DNA from: Saccharina japonica
Lineage: Eukaryota; Sar; Phaeophyceae; Laminariales; Laminariaceae
NCBI GenBank assembly: GCA_008828725.1
Contig: MEHQ01003425.1
Span: forward strand, 161,242 to 225,241
Direction of reading: 5' to 3'
DNA: 64,000 bases
The notes under the pieces are model-generated. The model was given only the letters and a program-made list of their open reading frames with translations. It did no database searches and was not told the origin of the DNA. The position numbers and the translations under genes were made by a program. Within the stretch, counting starts at the first letter, position 1. Each line of letters starts with the position of its first letter. Positions 1-10,984 of this stretch are shown piece by piece.

Positions 1-1490
1 CCGTTCCCATTGCCGCGCAGCAGCAGCGGTGACGCGCAGCAGCCGTGACGTGCCCTGCAGCCGTAACACCGCTCTGTGTTCGCGAGGGTGGCCGGGCGTC
101 TGTTCCGCTACCTATATTGCGCGTGTGCTCCGGTGGGTCCGCTGTGCTAATGGTGGTGCGGGGTGTTGTATTTGTTTTTAGGTGCATGCCTTTTTTTCGA
201 GGATCATCGCGGTCGTACGTTGATCCACTTGACAGCGATTTCGAAGGGGGTCCCTAAAAACAGCGCCGTCGAAACTAGAAACACTCGCGTTCGCTCGTGA
301 TATTGTTTCTGTTTACGCTCTCTTTTCGTGTTACGATTCGTGTAAATCGCCACAAAATAGTATTATTGGATAATCGCTGAAACTAGCACCCGCGTGTGTG
401 TGTGCAGCAGTAAAACAAGCAAGATAACGCCCAAAAATCAAACTGCCACGTATAATACGTCGTACCAGGGTACGCGGTAACGAAAACTTACTTGTGGATC
501 TTTTGAGTTCACCAACGTTGGTTGGTAAATTTTTCCACTGTAGCCAAGCGTACCAGGCGTTTTTATCTCTGGGGCGACACTCGTGTTCATGATGTGCGTA
601 CGGAGTTAGGGCCCCGTATTAACGAAGATGGAATGAAATATACGGTAGTTTGGAAAATAAATTCAATTTGGGTTTGATTTCGCAAAATATTTGAACTAAA
701 AATTGCCCCTATGTCTCACCCCCCTGGGGTCTTCTATAAGAACACGTCCAAACGTGTCCGTAACTCGCCAAAATCGCCATAAAACGGTACATCGGTGGGA
801 TTTTCGCCATTTACCGGTAGTAAATTAGCTCAAGGCTCAACACATTAAAGTGGGAGACACCGTTCTCTGTCCCAGTACGAGTATTATACCGTTTTCTGTC
901 AAACGACCAAAATTAAAACCCCTCTACTAAATCTGTGAGTCACTTGGATTTCACGACTCATTGTTCATCGGTAGGTGCCGGTAGACAACTAACTATCTGT
1001 AGGGAGCACGTCGGCTGGCCTTGTGGCTGGCCCAGCGAGCTGGTGGCCAACCGACTTTCCGACTTAAGCCAGGTGAGTAAATCCAGTCAAAAGAGGGCCC
1101 AGCCAAAAAAACGAAACTTGTGTCTTGCAAGTATAGAAACAACCCTCGTACGAATATGGAAACACAGTATGTCCTACAAGTATGGGAATCCAGTACGTCC
1201 GATAGTCGGCACTCCGGGCAACGACTAGCGATGGGTCTGGATAATACCTAGTTGGTGACGTAGGTCGTGCCCAGCTTTACCGTTCTACTCTCCGTATCTC
1301 TTGGTGCTGATCGCAGTCTATCTCCGTTGCAAGGCGCGCACCTTTCATGGCCCCTTTTGTGCCTGGATCGTGCTTATCGGACGCCACACTGCTCTTTCCT
1401 GCCAACACATTGTAAAAGGCCACCAAACGACACAATGTTAAACAACCACCTTCCTACAGTTCACATCATTTACTTAATGGCCACTATTCA
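1..1490. other. Non-coding stretch, no recognised gene
   Basis: I see no recognisable gene here. Open frames at 935-1228 and 1267-1704 (+) have no family resemblance, no obvious splice partners and ordinary composition. Positions 604-625 carry a single copy of the inverted-repeat end that bounds the element at 56330-56542, so a relic or lone end of that element may sit here. Confidence 0.5.
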
Positions 1491-1498
1491 CTATGACT

Positions 1499-1569
1499 CT
1501 GGGCGTAGATATAAGGACCGCTTGGACTTATTATTAATTTCTAAACAGTCCTTATATTTACGCCCAGAA
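1499..1569. repeat. Short hairpin MITE, 'AAGGACCG' family (copy 1)
   Basis: A compact inverted repeat. The left arm reads about CTGGGCGTAGATATAAGGAC and the right arm is its near-complement ending in TTACGCCCAGA, around a short AT-rich loop. Relatives lie at 12889-12953 and 13995-14062, and the outer part of 36407-36518 is similar. The size and the lack of coding suggest a very short non-autonomous DNA transposon. The superfamily is unknown. Confidence 0.6.
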
Positions 1570-1590
1570 TGGTATCACCTTAACGAACAT

Positions 1591-1765
1591 CATCGCTATC
1601 AATACCAACATTTTCGACTGTCATCGAGCAATATCAACATGATGATCGACTGCCATCGCTGTCAGCATCAATACGTTCGACTGCCATCGCTACCAATAGG
1701 GTGATCGACAGTCATCGCTATATCAACACCATAATCGATTGCCATTTCTATCAGCACCAGTCGTG
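1591..1765 (+). repeat. Degenerate tandem repeat around 'CGACTGYCATCGCTATCA'
   Basis: Four to five loosely repeated units contain a CGACTGTCATCGC-like core followed by ATCAA(C/T)A. Unit spacing is about 35-50 bases. It looks like an old minisatellite; I see no coding signal. Confidence 0.5.
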
Positions 1766-2055
1766 ATCACCACCAACACCACCACCACCACTCGCTTGAG
1801 CGCCACGGCGACACACCGCAGGCCCTACGTGTCACCATACAAGTAGTGGCGGATCTCTAAGCTATCGCGGTCTACATACGAAGCCACCGGCAGTGGCATC
1901 TGTACCCGCAGTGGCGGTGATGGCGCATAGAGCATGCAACTGCATGCTGTGCCTAGCGCTAGAAAAACACAACACCGACCGTGACCCTCGTCATCATCAT
2001 GAATGTCTCCTACTGTAGTTATAGATAGGAAAGAGCCCCCCCTCCTCCCCCGCTT

Positions 2056-2305
2056 CGAGGGTCTATGGCCATACCACTACGGCCATGCGTGACATGAGTA
2101 CGCCTCCAAACGGATGCGTGGCCAGTGGCCGAATCACTAAGCCAAGCAGTACATGGGTACCCCCCCCCCCTGCGCGCTTGATGCAAACAATGTCTACCTG
2201 GTTAGTGAAAACCCAACGTGCTCCGTCCCGTCATTGTAGGGATGCGAGGGTATATGGCCATACGGCTACGGCCATGCAATATATACTTACCCCCCCCCCC
2301 CTCTT
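2056..2305 (+). repeat. Retroposed 3'-tail fragments ending in GAGTAC + poly-C
   Basis: Adjacent short copies of two related tails. One contains the inverted pair TATGGCCATA / CTACGGCCATG and ends in ATGAGTACGCC or ACTTACCCC (2056-2104 and 2238-2302). The other has the GGATGCGTGGCC core (about 2112-2172). Both run into C-tracts of ten or more. The second core is also the 3' end of the LINE-like fragment at 5413-5845, so these are probably 5'-truncated retrotransposed copies. Relatives are at 4024-4098 (-), 4176-4235 (-), 19143-19290, 48720-48802 and 60398-60472. Confidence 0.6.
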
Positions 2306-2557
2306 TCCATCGACGTGAACATAGCCACAACACGTTTTTCCCTCTCCTCATCCCTTGAGTGCTGCTATCGATCGTAGGGAACACACGTTGAAGACAAACG
2401 TTTAGAGTACTGCACCCAACCTTACCCAACCTTAGGGCGGACATTTTAGGTATCCGTACTAGTGTACCGACATACGAAGTGGTATTTCAAAGCAGCAGGA
2501 AGGGTTAACGTCGCCAAACACGATTTCCCACTCTCCCGAAGCTGCTATTTATAGCTT

Positions 2558-3567
2558 CGGCGAAACACGTCAACCACAACAATGTTTCCCTTCCTCCTTC
2601 CCCCCTCCAAACTATCTCTACTCCTTTCTCTCTCCGCCCCCCCCCTCCCTCGTCGCCAACAAATATCAGGTCACATCCCATTTCCCATATAATTTATATT
2701 ACCCGATGAATCATCACTACTCGCTGTCGGCCTTCAAAACGAAACACCGCGCAACCTTCCTAGCTGCCCCTGCCTCCCTCCGTCCCTCTCTCCCTCTCTC
2801 CACGCCCTCCTTCCCTCTCTTCCGATCTCCTTCCGATCTTCTTCCCCCCCCTCCCTGCCGTCCTGCAACCTTCCCAGCTGTCCCGCCTCCTCTCCCGCCT
2901 CCCCTCCCTATTTCTCCACCCCTCCCACCCTCACATTCCACCTATCGCCCACTTCCCAGAGTCGAAGCAACACAACACGCTTTTGTTGCTGACCGTGCCG
3001 GCCGCACTGCATTTCACACCGCCCGTGCCTTCACTCATGCCATCCGCACCTCCTCCCTCTTCCCCTTCCTTCCTTCCCTCCCTCCCTCCCTCCACCTCTC
3101 GCTCCCTCCCTGTTTCCCTTCCCACTCGCCCTTCACCTCTCCCTCCCTCCCTATTTCCCTTCCCTTCCCCCCTCCCCGGCGAAACACGTCAACCACAACA
3201 ATGTTTCCCTTCCTCCTTCCCCCCTCCAAACTATCTCTACTCCTTTCTCTCTCCGCCCCCCCCCTCCCTCCCTCCTCTCCCGCCTCCCCTCCCTATTTCT
3301 CCACCCCTCCCACCCTCACATTCCACCTATCGCCCACTTCCCAGAGTCGAAGCAACACAACACGCTTTTGTTGCTGACCGTGCCGGCCGCACTGCATTTC
3401 ACACCGCCCGTGCCTTCACTCATGCCATCCGCACCTCCTCCCTCTTCCCCTTCCTTCCTTCCCTCCCTCCCTCCCTCCACCTCTCGCTCCCTCCCTGTTT
3501 CCCTTCCCACTCGCCCTTCACCTCTCCCTCCCTCCCTATTTCCCTTCCCTTCCCCCCTCCCTCCCTC
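2558..3567 (+). repeat. Pyrimidine-rich composite duplication (A-x-B-A'-B')
   Basis: A segment A of about 90 bases (about 2560-2648) recurs at about 3178-3266. A segment B of about 290 bases (about 2885-3175) recurs at about 3269-3565, an offset of about 385 bases. Almost the whole block is C/T on this strand with runs of CCCT. Open frames across it translate to Pro/Ser-rich low-complexity sequence in all frames, so I treat it as a duplicated polypyrimidine repeat, not a gene. The first copy carries an extra 240 bases between A and B. Confidence 0.8.
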
Positions 3568-3569
3568 CC

Positions 3570-3985
3570 TTCCACGCCTCCCTCGCTCTCATTTTAACCA
3601 CCCCCATGAACCGCTAAAGGGCAGATTCTGGCTTCGTCGTCGCCGCCGCCACTGCCGATTCCGGATCCAGACTACCGAGATCGCCATCTAAATCGTCATC
3701 TACATAGCGATCTAAATCTTCATCTAGATCGTCATGCAGAGATCGCGATCTGGATCGTCATATGTCAAAAGGTGACAACAAAATAAAAGGGTTTAACGAC
3801 CCGATTCAAAGGTCCTCCCACGCCGCTGCCCGAGCCTCGCGCGTTGCCGCCGCCAGTTGTAAGCACCTTGATGCGGTTGCCCAAGATTACGCCTTCCACC
3901 GACTCCAGCGCCTGGAATTGGGAGGAGTGGCTGCTGTCCTGAGAACGAATCCGAATTGACGTAGTCACCGTCGAGGGGGGTGTAC
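3570..3985. other. Stretch with GATC-rich short repeats, no gene recognised
   Basis: From about 3660 to 3760 short units such as GATCGYCATCTA are repeated about six times. Overlapping open frames on both strands at 3762-4208 have no recognisable product. Confidence 0.4.
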
Positions 3986-3987
3986 TG

Positions 3988-4830
3988 GCCCAAGCGAATC
4001 GGCACACAACCAGAGGTGGGGGGCAGGGAGGGGGGCGTACCCAGTGGTTGCTTGTCTTAGTCATTGGATCCTTGACCATGCATCCCTTTCGAGGCGGAGC
4101 ACATGAAGGAAGGGGTCTATCGAATATTGAAGCGGGAGGCACATAATCAGAGGCAGGACGGGGGGGGGTGGGGCACTCTTTTGTTGCGTGCCTTAGACCT
4201 TTGCCCATTGACCATGCATTATTTTCGAGACCGGTGTGCCATTCGTACTTCGAATAGGGACGCCTCCAACATTTGGGGGCTCATTACGTTTTCCGATATA
4301 TCACATAAGCACGTTTTGCTTGTCTTATACCCTTCCTGTTTCGCCTTTTGTGGCCACCGTCTATCTCCTAGGGCATCATAAGTAGGGGGGGGTATCGAAT
4401 CGAAACGTAACCAAAGGTGGGGGGGCGTGTCGAATGAAAAACATACTGGAAGTCATAGAATAACCAAAGGTGGGTATCGAACCGAAACATCATCAGACAT
4501 AGGTGGTCGAATCAATTTTTCAATAGCGGAAGGGAGTGCATCGAATCGAAAGGACACCGGAGGTAGGTAGTGGGGGTATCGAATCGGAAACTAATCAGAG
4601 ATAGGTAGAGGAGGGGCTATCGAACCGAATAACAACCAGAGGTAGGGGTCGTATCGATCGAAACCAAAATAGAGGTACTCGTAGGGGGGGGGCATCGAAT
4701 AGAAAGAGGCGCGTGGGGGTGGGGGGGGGGGGATATACAATCGAAAAAAACGGAAATAGGTAGGGGGGGAGGGGGGATTCGAATCGAACATAAAGTATGC
4801 CTACAGAGCGATCTGTAGGGGGGGGGTGTA
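3988..4830. repeat. G-rich degenerate array with minus-strand retroposed tails
   Basis: Units of about 40-60 bases share ATCGAATCGAAA, then AACCAGAGGTAG, then a run of six or more G. At least ten degenerate units can be followed. Within the array, 4024-4098 and 4176-4235 read on the minus strand as the GGGATGCRTGGTCAA...AAGCAAC tail seen at 5790-5845 and 48720-48802. The G-runs are therefore partly poly-C on the other strand. There is strong G-quadruplex potential and no coding signal. Confidence 0.65.
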
Positions 4831-5400
4831 TGAAGTATATCCCCTGAACTCGATGTCGAATCCCTCCAGTTCGAATTTTAGGCGTATGTACCTCTGGTCA
4901 CGATCGACTCGACTCCGCCTTGGGGGGGAGAACCCAACTCTTAACTCCCCCTCCTATAGCAGACATCCCAAGTCACCTCTACAAAATAAAACCGGAGGGG
5001 AGCCCCCCCTCCCCCCTCCTCTCCCGCTGTAATAGACATCCCTGTTCACCTCTACGAAACCCACTTGAAGAGGAACCCGACTTTCTAAGAGCCCCTTTAG
5101 CACTGCACCCTCGTTTCATTAGCTAACTACTTGGAATTAAAGTGGATTGTATTTTGCAGTACTACAAGGGTCAACAGGCACTTTCAATGAAAATAGAGCG
5201 AACTCCGCAGTACCAACAAGGGTTAGCAGTACTTACAATTGCGTTTTACTATATATTATTATGTGGAGTATACGACGTCTACCAAGACGGTGAGCATTAC
5301 TCGGCATTAAAGTTTAGCGTGTTTTGCAGCATCTAAATATTTAACAGTAAGGAGACGCGCACTAGATGAAGCCCCCCCTCCCAGTACCCCCCTCCCCCAC
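4831..5400. other. Intergenic, no recognised feature
   Basis: Two rough repeats around 'CTCCTATAGCAGACATCCCAAGTCACCTCTAC' and 'CCGCTGTAATAGACATCCC' (4950-5060), then 'TACCAACAAGGGT..CAGTACT' motifs (5155-5240). No gene is recognisable. Confidence 0.4.
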
Positions 5401-5412
5401 CCCCCTCCTGCC

Positions 5413-5679
5413 AGGAGAAGAAGAAGGTACACGAATGGCCGGGAGGAGGAAGTAGATGCACAGATGTGCCTATGTGGCAAAACAACAGAGAGTAAAATGC
5501 ACATGGTGGGAGAATGTGAAATGTACGAGGAGGAACGGGATGTGTTACAAGAGGAAATAAGGAAAACAGAAGAATGTGACATGGAGAAGTTTGGTACAAT
5601 ATACATTGGCGAGAAAACGATCGCTATCTTAGGAGATAGATGGCGAGAAAAGGAGGCGAAACAGAAAGGGGATACGTAG
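5413..5679 (+). pseudogene. 3' end of a LINE-like reverse-transcriptase ORF (remnant)
   Basis: The frame opens at about 5413 without a start codon and ends at a stop at 5677-5679. It codes roughly 85 residues. After a run of Arg and Glu comes the motif C-L-C-G, then ESKMH, then GEC-x-MYEEERD (about 5464-5545). This matches the C-terminal zinc-knuckle segment that follows the reverse transcriptase in many non-LTR retrotransposons (Cys-x-Cys-Gly, His, Cys, Tyr-x-x-Glu-Arg). The rest, ending ILGDRWREKEAKQKGD, is typical of the end of such ORFs. The upstream reverse transcriptase and endonuclease are missing, so this is a 5'-truncated dead copy. After the stop, 5680-5760 still encodes a readable relic in another frame (RNERPNVGGVSIRSR), which suggests a frameshift close to the ORF end. 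The element then runs into the tail at 5790-5845. Confidence 0.6.
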
Positions 5680-5860
5680 GATTAGCAAAACACTCTTTGT
5701 TATATACCATGGTATGGATTCAACGTAATGAGCGCCCAAATGTTGGAGGTGTCTCTATTAGGAGTAGGTACGGTTCTCCGACTCGTACGGGGTGCGTGGT
5801 CAACGGTCAAATGACTAAGGCGAGCAACAAATGAGTACGCCCCCTCCCCCCCCCACCCCC
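5680..5860 (+). mobile_element. LINE-like element 3' tail ending AAATGAGTAC + poly-C
   Basis: It directly continues the truncated ORF ending at 5679. It contains GTGCGTGGTCAACGGTCAAA, then AAGGCGAGCAACAAATGAGTACG and a C-rich run. This same 3' end is scattered elsewhere as short copies (2112-2172, 19221-19290, 48720-48802 and, reversed, 4024-4098), which identifies those as retroposed tails of this family. Confidence 0.6.
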
Positions 5861-6600
5861 TTTGAGTCATCCCTGCTCACTTCGGCATGCAACCCACTTG
5901 CAGGGCACGTACCGCCGACGCACCTCATCATCCTCCACGCCCCTCCCTCTCTTCCCCTCCTCCACCCGCCTCCCTCCTTCTCCTCCTCCGTCCCCGCCTC
6001 CCCCTCCTGCCATGACTGCTTCAGTGTGAGGGCGAAGAAGACAAGAGGTTGGGGTCGTACTGCGTGCGGTCATCCGCGCCCTGGTTATTGTACGGGGGGG
6101 GGGGCGGGGGAGGGGAGGGGGGAGAGCGAAGGACAATGGGGAGGTTGGCGTCAGGGAGGGGGGAGGGAGTGGAGGGGGGGGCACGGGATGATGGGCAGGT
6201 TCAAGAGTGGGGAGGGGGGGGGACTCTTTTTTCGGTAGGGTAATGTGAAGGACTAGCGCGAAGGAAAGGAGGCGGTGAGACGAAGGCGGGGAGGGGGGCC
6301 GAGAGCAAGGGGGGGGGGAGAGGGGAGGAAGGGGTCGCTATATTGTTTTCAGGGTAACTTTAGGCTGGCCAGTCGACGGCGTCGTGATTTATCGCTCGGA
6401 ACAAGTGACGGCCGGAGGGGGGCAGGGCGTCGGGGTAGTGTAGCCGACATCGATAGTTATATATATATATACCAAGAGCATACAGTATACAGGTCCGCAG
6501 GGAGTTCGGAGGGTTCGCTACAGTTTCGTGCACACGTTACGTACACGATTATGACAAAACTGGCGGAACAGTGGACTAACGACGAACACTGGGAAAATCG
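5861..6600. other. C-rich then G-rich low-complexity stretch
   Basis: 5865-6010 is C/T-rich and 6090-6320 is G-rich with many GGGGG runs. Open frames here (5831-6238 and the start of 6275-6802) encode Pro-, Gly- or Arg-rich low-complexity peptides in every frame, so I do not call a gene. A short (AT)n run lies at 6461-6472. Confidence 0.5.
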
Positions 6601-6634
6601 AGCACCCCCCCTCCCCCAATCACCCGCGCTTCCC

Positions 6635-6760
6635 TCAGCGTTCCGGCAACACCGCACCAACCCGGGACTGCTCGATCAGTTGGGGGTAGTGGAGCTGGCA
6701 TTCGACGAGCTCGGCGTCCGCCCTCTCCTGCGACTCCTTTGTCTTGGTGAGCCCACTGCG
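6635..6760 (-). CDS. Candidate terminal exon, unknown protein (weak)
   Basis: On the minus strand a possible acceptor (GATGCGCAG, about 6761-6769) is followed by an open stretch of about 40 codons reading GLTKTKESQERADAELVE, then a hydrophilic segment ending GAVLPER and a stop at 6635. The charged Glu/Arg/Gln-rich start looks like coiled coil. It lies at the downstream end of the GC-rich block 7.5-10.4 kb, where other minus-strand open stretches lie, so it may be the last exon of that gene. There is no homology I recognise. A plus-strand frame (to 6802) overlaps it. Coding status is uncertain. Confidence 0.25.
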   Translation of the reverse strand, partial: RSGLTKTKESQERADAELVECQLHYPQLIEQSRVGAVLPER

Positions 6761-7504
6761 CATCGAGCAGATACGCACACAGCCGTGGGGTATCGAATTT
6801 AAGAGCGTCCAGGATAAGTGGAAACACCCGCAAGATCGGTACTTTTGGCTCGGCACGGAAACGTGAATGGACAGGCTTCACCCCACATTTCCTGCTTTAC
6901 GAGCTTGCGTGCTCTTCTAGCAGAAACGTTTCCTGGTTGAACAGATAATCTAGCTCTATATCGCGGGATAACACCAAACCGCTCTTAGGCGGGGATTCGA
7001 GCGGTTCGGAACTATATAGCGGTAACATTGCCCTGTTCCGAGGCGCTAAGTCGGTTACCTCACGATGGCAGTCTTTGTCGGTTTCCCACAAGTACATACC
7101 GTTCATCAAGCGTCACATCGATCAACACTGTCCCAAGGATCACCCCAACAGCACCCACCGCGACTGGAATAATGCAAGATGGTCCAAGACGGACCCCCGT
7201 CCCCTGTACCCCCTGACACAAACTGAAAATATTTGAACAAAAACAACCCGCCGGCCGGTGCCCAACACAATCTCGGCGCTGCATGGCCGATCAAGCGACC
7301 GCCCACCGTTCCAAACAGAGCTAACGTTGTGCATCAAGCAAACACCCAAGCAAAAAACCAAGCAAAAAATACCTCTCGCATGTGCAACACCCATCTACTG
7401 TAGTACAAACTCACGCACGGTGGCCCTCTCTCACCTCCACCCGCTGCTGCTCCCTTTTCTTGTCTGGGGTGCAGAGCGAGCTACAGAATAAGTCCGATAG
7501 ACCT

Positions 7505-8060
7505 TCACCGGAGGAGCACGCGGCTTCCTCCAAACCTTCGCCTCCAGAGCTTCCCCTCCACCCCTCCCCGTGCCGCCACCCCCGCCACCTGGGTTACCGC
7601 CCCCACTAGCCCACGACGGGAGGAATCGCTGTTGTCGGCGTCGCCCTCGTCGTGGCCACGGTCACCGCCACCGAACGAGTCGCTTTCGACGTCTCCACGT
7701 CCAAGCCCTGCTGCTGCTCCCGCTGTTGGGGATGCGCTCCCCCCTCCTCTTCCAGCTACGGTTGCTGTCTGTGAGAACGAAACGCTTGAGATCCGGCGTC
7801 GGCCACCACCGCCACCACCGCTTCTGCTATGGCCGCCGCTGCTACCGCCACCACGGCTTCCGCCGTCACCATTGACGGCCGGAGCTCCGCCGGAGCTAGG
7901 AGGAGACGCCGCGGACGGCGAACAGGATGGGAATCCCCGAAGTATCTCGCGCTGGAGTTCCCTCAAGCTCCTCCGCTATGGCTCGCTTTAGCGAGGGTAT
8001 CTGCCTACGCAGGCTGGCTATCTTCCCTCTGGTTGGTTGCGTAGTGTTGGGGAAATGCGC
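7505..8060 (-). CDS. Candidate exon(s) of a Gly/Ser-rich protein (weak)
   Basis: Two minus-strand frames look possibly coding. One, at about 8060-7900, reads KIASLRRQIPSLKRAIAEE and resembles a short coiled coil. The other, at 7966-7505, is 153 codons rich in Gly, Ser and Asp, including a SDSFGGGDRGHDEGDADNSD acidic patch and Gly runs. They are in different frames, so a splice or overlap would be needed. The plus strand also has Pro-rich open frames here, because the DNA is built of CNG-type triplets. The GC content is clearly above the flanks. I infer possible exons of a low-complexity, perhaps disordered, protein; no function can be assigned. Confidence 0.25.
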
Positions 8061-8588
8061 GTGGATGAAACGCAGGGAAAACATTCAAATTGTGCAGAAA
8101 ACGGCGCGATGATGGTGAGGCTCAGTCGGTTGGCTGCCCGGCTGGGAATCAATGCGAGCCAGACAGCAGCTATTAGTACCACCTTTCGGTGGCCTGGACG
8201 GCAACTCTCTGCCTTAAGAAGCTCGGATATAGCAGACACAAAAGACAATCCAAATATACTGACAAGAAAATTAAAATACGAAACCACATTTACAGACTCA
8301 AAAACACAATCATGTACCGGTACACAAAAGACGCACAGGCACGCAGATTGACAGACACGAGGCTCACCGGTATACAGACACGAGTACAGAGATATAAAGA
8401 CACACGTGACACACAAAACACTATGCCCATATACACCCAAACGCCCGCCCATCCCCAGTCTAACCCCCACCTTACCTACTCACCCACCCAGCACACCCAC
8501 CTACCAGAAGAATCTCCAGCTGCTCCGCCACGGCCAGCTTCGTGCCTACCCTCCTCCTCGACGACCGCAGCCCCTTCAGCTTTTCCCT

Positions 8589-8984
8589 CTAACTATCCAC
8601 CCTGTCCTCTCGGCCCGAAAACGCCGTCTCTATAGAGACAAGCGACTCCGTTGACACGCCCAACCCGTGCTTGCGGTCAGCTGTGCTGTCACGCCCTCCA
8701 CCGCCACGGCCGCCGCTGCCGCCGTCAATCCCGCCCCCTCCACCCGCTTCCACAGGAATGAGGCTTTCCGTCAAACCCCAGGGCGACCGCGGCAAGAGCC
8801 TTGGCGCGGAGGTGGCCAGCTGCAGCGCCGGCAATGGCGCCGGAGGCGACGCTTCGTGCAATCCTGCCCCTCCGCTGGGGGGGAAGAGGGTCTTATCGTC
8901 GTGACGGAAGGAGTGGGCTAAATTTTCGTGGGGTCCGCTAGCGCTGCCAGTGGCACGCGAGGTGCTGCCGCCGCAGTCGCGCAA
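8589..8984 (-). CDS. Candidate exon, Gly/Ala/Pro-rich (weak)
   Basis: A 131-codon minus-strand open frame with a GGGGGIDGGSGGRGGGGRD segment and otherwise mixed composition (LIPVEAG, STESLVSIETAF). It sits in the same high-GC block as the candidate exons at 7505-8060 and 9063-10040, same strand. The plus strand also has long open frames here, so direction is not settled. Confidence 0.2.
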   Translation of the reverse strand: MRDCGGSTSRATGSASGPHENLAHSFRHDDKTLFPPSGGAGLHEASPPAPLPALQLATSAPRLLPRSPWGLTESLIPVEAGGGGGIDGGSGGRGGGGRDSTADRKHGLGVSTESLVSIETAFSGREDRVDS

Positions 8985-9062
8985 GGTGCTTCCGCCGCCG
9001 CCGTCCGAGGCGCTGTTCGATTCGCGGGGGAGGGTGGCCGAGCGCTACATCACCACCACCAC

Positions 9063-10040
9063 TCACTCGATGGTTGCCTCCGTCATCGCAGCGCGCTTCT
9101 CCCCACTCGCGACTGCTCTAGCAGCCGAGCGCACCGCAACCACTACTGCCCCCTCCGGCCCAGCGTGCAACGCCCTCATGTCTTGCCGCCGAAGAAGCTC
9201 GCACGACCTTGCGGCGGCCTTCCACTCGAACCTCCGCTTGATTTTTACCCCCTGTAGGCCTGGTGTCCCCGACCACGGCGGCCTCGAGCGGAACACTCTC
9301 CCCGACGGCGACGCCGTCACAGCTGGCTCAGTTGTCTCTGTTTCTCGTCCCAACCTCGGGAACCGGTGAAAGCTTGTCGCGCGTGGCTGTCTCCGGGTGT
9401 ATCCGCATCATCGGCGCCGCTGCTCACTGCCCTTACCCTCGAAAAAACAGGCGTACCGCCGCTAGTCACAGTTCGCTTGTCCCCCCCGACACAACCGCTG
9501 TCGCCGCTACCGCTATCGCTACCACTGCCGATCGGGAACTCGTCAGCGACCAACATGCGCACAGACCCCAAGGCATTTTCTTGCGGCTGCCGCCGCCTGT
9601 AGCGAAGCAGCGGAAAGCGTCGTGATCGCGGCACCTGCCATGATCGGTTGGCGCGGAAATCGTTCCATTTACGTTTCCCGCCGTCCATGGACGGGTAGCG
9701 GGGATAGCCACCGGAATCGCTGAAGGCGACACCTGAGCAGAGTCTCGAAGGGGATGGGTAGGCCGCCTGGATGCGGTGGATCCTCCCCACCAATCGTCTG
9801 TCATGGTCTCAGCCGCGCCCGCCGTTCCCGCGTCTGGCTTCACTGTCGTCGGAGCTACCGATATCGGGCGAGGGCAACGCGTCGAAGCACCCCCGGCCGA
9901 CGCCAACCCCTCCTGCACGCCTTCCCCGTCCATGCCCTCCATCGTCTCTCTCCACTTCAGCCGTTCCTCGTGCTCCTGCATAAGTCCGCCGCGGTTGCTG
10001 CTGCTGCACGCGCTGTTACTGCTGCTGCTGCTGCTTTAAC
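9063..10040 (-). CDS. Candidate exons of an unrecognised protein (weak)
   Basis: Three overlapping minus-strand frames have non-repetitive, hydrophilic sequence. About 10036-9880 reads HEERLKWRETMEGMDGEGVQ after a Ser/Asn run encoded by a CAG-type triplet repeat (10013-10036). 9793-9317 has KRKWNDFRANRSWQVPRSRR and then a Ser/Gly/Asp-rich patch with GSGSDSGSGDSG. 9353-9063 has GVKIKRRFEWKAAARSCELL. Combined with the strong local GC rise, this is what a multi-exon gene of a disordered, basic protein might look like, but I could not place consistent splice sites and recognise no domain. Confidence 0.3.
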
Positions 10041-10980
10041 GGCGGGTCGGTATCCGCGAGGGAAGCTCGAGCGCTCTCCGTTCGAGAAGGTCTTGGGGGG
10101 TACGTAGGGTTACGCTTGGCCGGCCGTCGGCGCCCGCTGCGGCCGCGTCAGGGGCATGCCCCGGACGCACCTCCCCCAATCGCGGGGGCCGCGACGGTAG
10201 CTGTCGCGGCGTAGGAGTTGGCAGCCTCGGAGGCGGCGGCGGTAGCGGCTGAAAATGTGGTTGCGGTTCGTCAATCCCTATGATAGCGGTGGCGCGGGGG
10301 TTAGACGGGTCGGACGGGGGTGGTGGAGGGAGGGAGGGAGGGAGGATAAGACTGGGGAATAGGGGTGGGTCAGACAGGCGTTATGACATCGGGCGGGGTG
10401 GGGTTAGCACAAAGCGAAGGCACTCGAAGCGCAGTTGCGAATTTCCAAGGGTATGTTCATAAGTAGGCTTTCAGGTGTGGTATTGGGTTCGATACCAAGA
10501 GTGCTCTCTGCCAGGGCAACTCCTTATTCTTAAATGATGGTGTTCGTAGTCTGTCTCTCTGCCTGGCTCTGTGTCTAAACGGTATCGTAATCTGGAAGGT
10601 TTCAGCGCCACCTTGCGGAATGCGTCGAGACGCTGGGTGCCACAACCAGCGAAACACTACTGTAGGTCTCGCGTCACGCCGAGTCGTGGTCGTCGCGTTG
10701 CTGAGCACTGCCGACAGTTCCGAGGTATTAACAAACAGGTATTCTGTCGGCCGGTTCCAAGTCTCATTGAGAATAACAACGACCATCCACATGTATATAT
10801 AAATAAAAGGAAATTCAGAATCCGATGACTTCAGACATGTCATACGTACATACGAGGATGTTACATATTGTAAGTTGTACGGCGCTCGGTCTCATTGCCC
10901 AAACATCAAAACCCCTTGAAAATTGGCGAAACGAATAGAGATTGGGATTGGGATATAATTGAGAATGTCACTTTGTCCAA
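10040..10980. other. Intergenic, no recognised feature
   Basis: The first 400 bases remain GC-rich, with GGC-type runs and a GGGA microsatellite (10325-10345). AT content rises after 10440. The overlapping frames at 10457-10843 have no recognisable product. Confidence 0.4.
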
Positions 10981-10984
10981 GAGT

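Noticed and set aside
2706-3691. Pro/Ser-rich open frames of up to 223 codons
   Set aside because: All frames of this C/T-only repeat are open, and the repeat is duplicated. There is no start context, splice signal or non-repetitive peptide.
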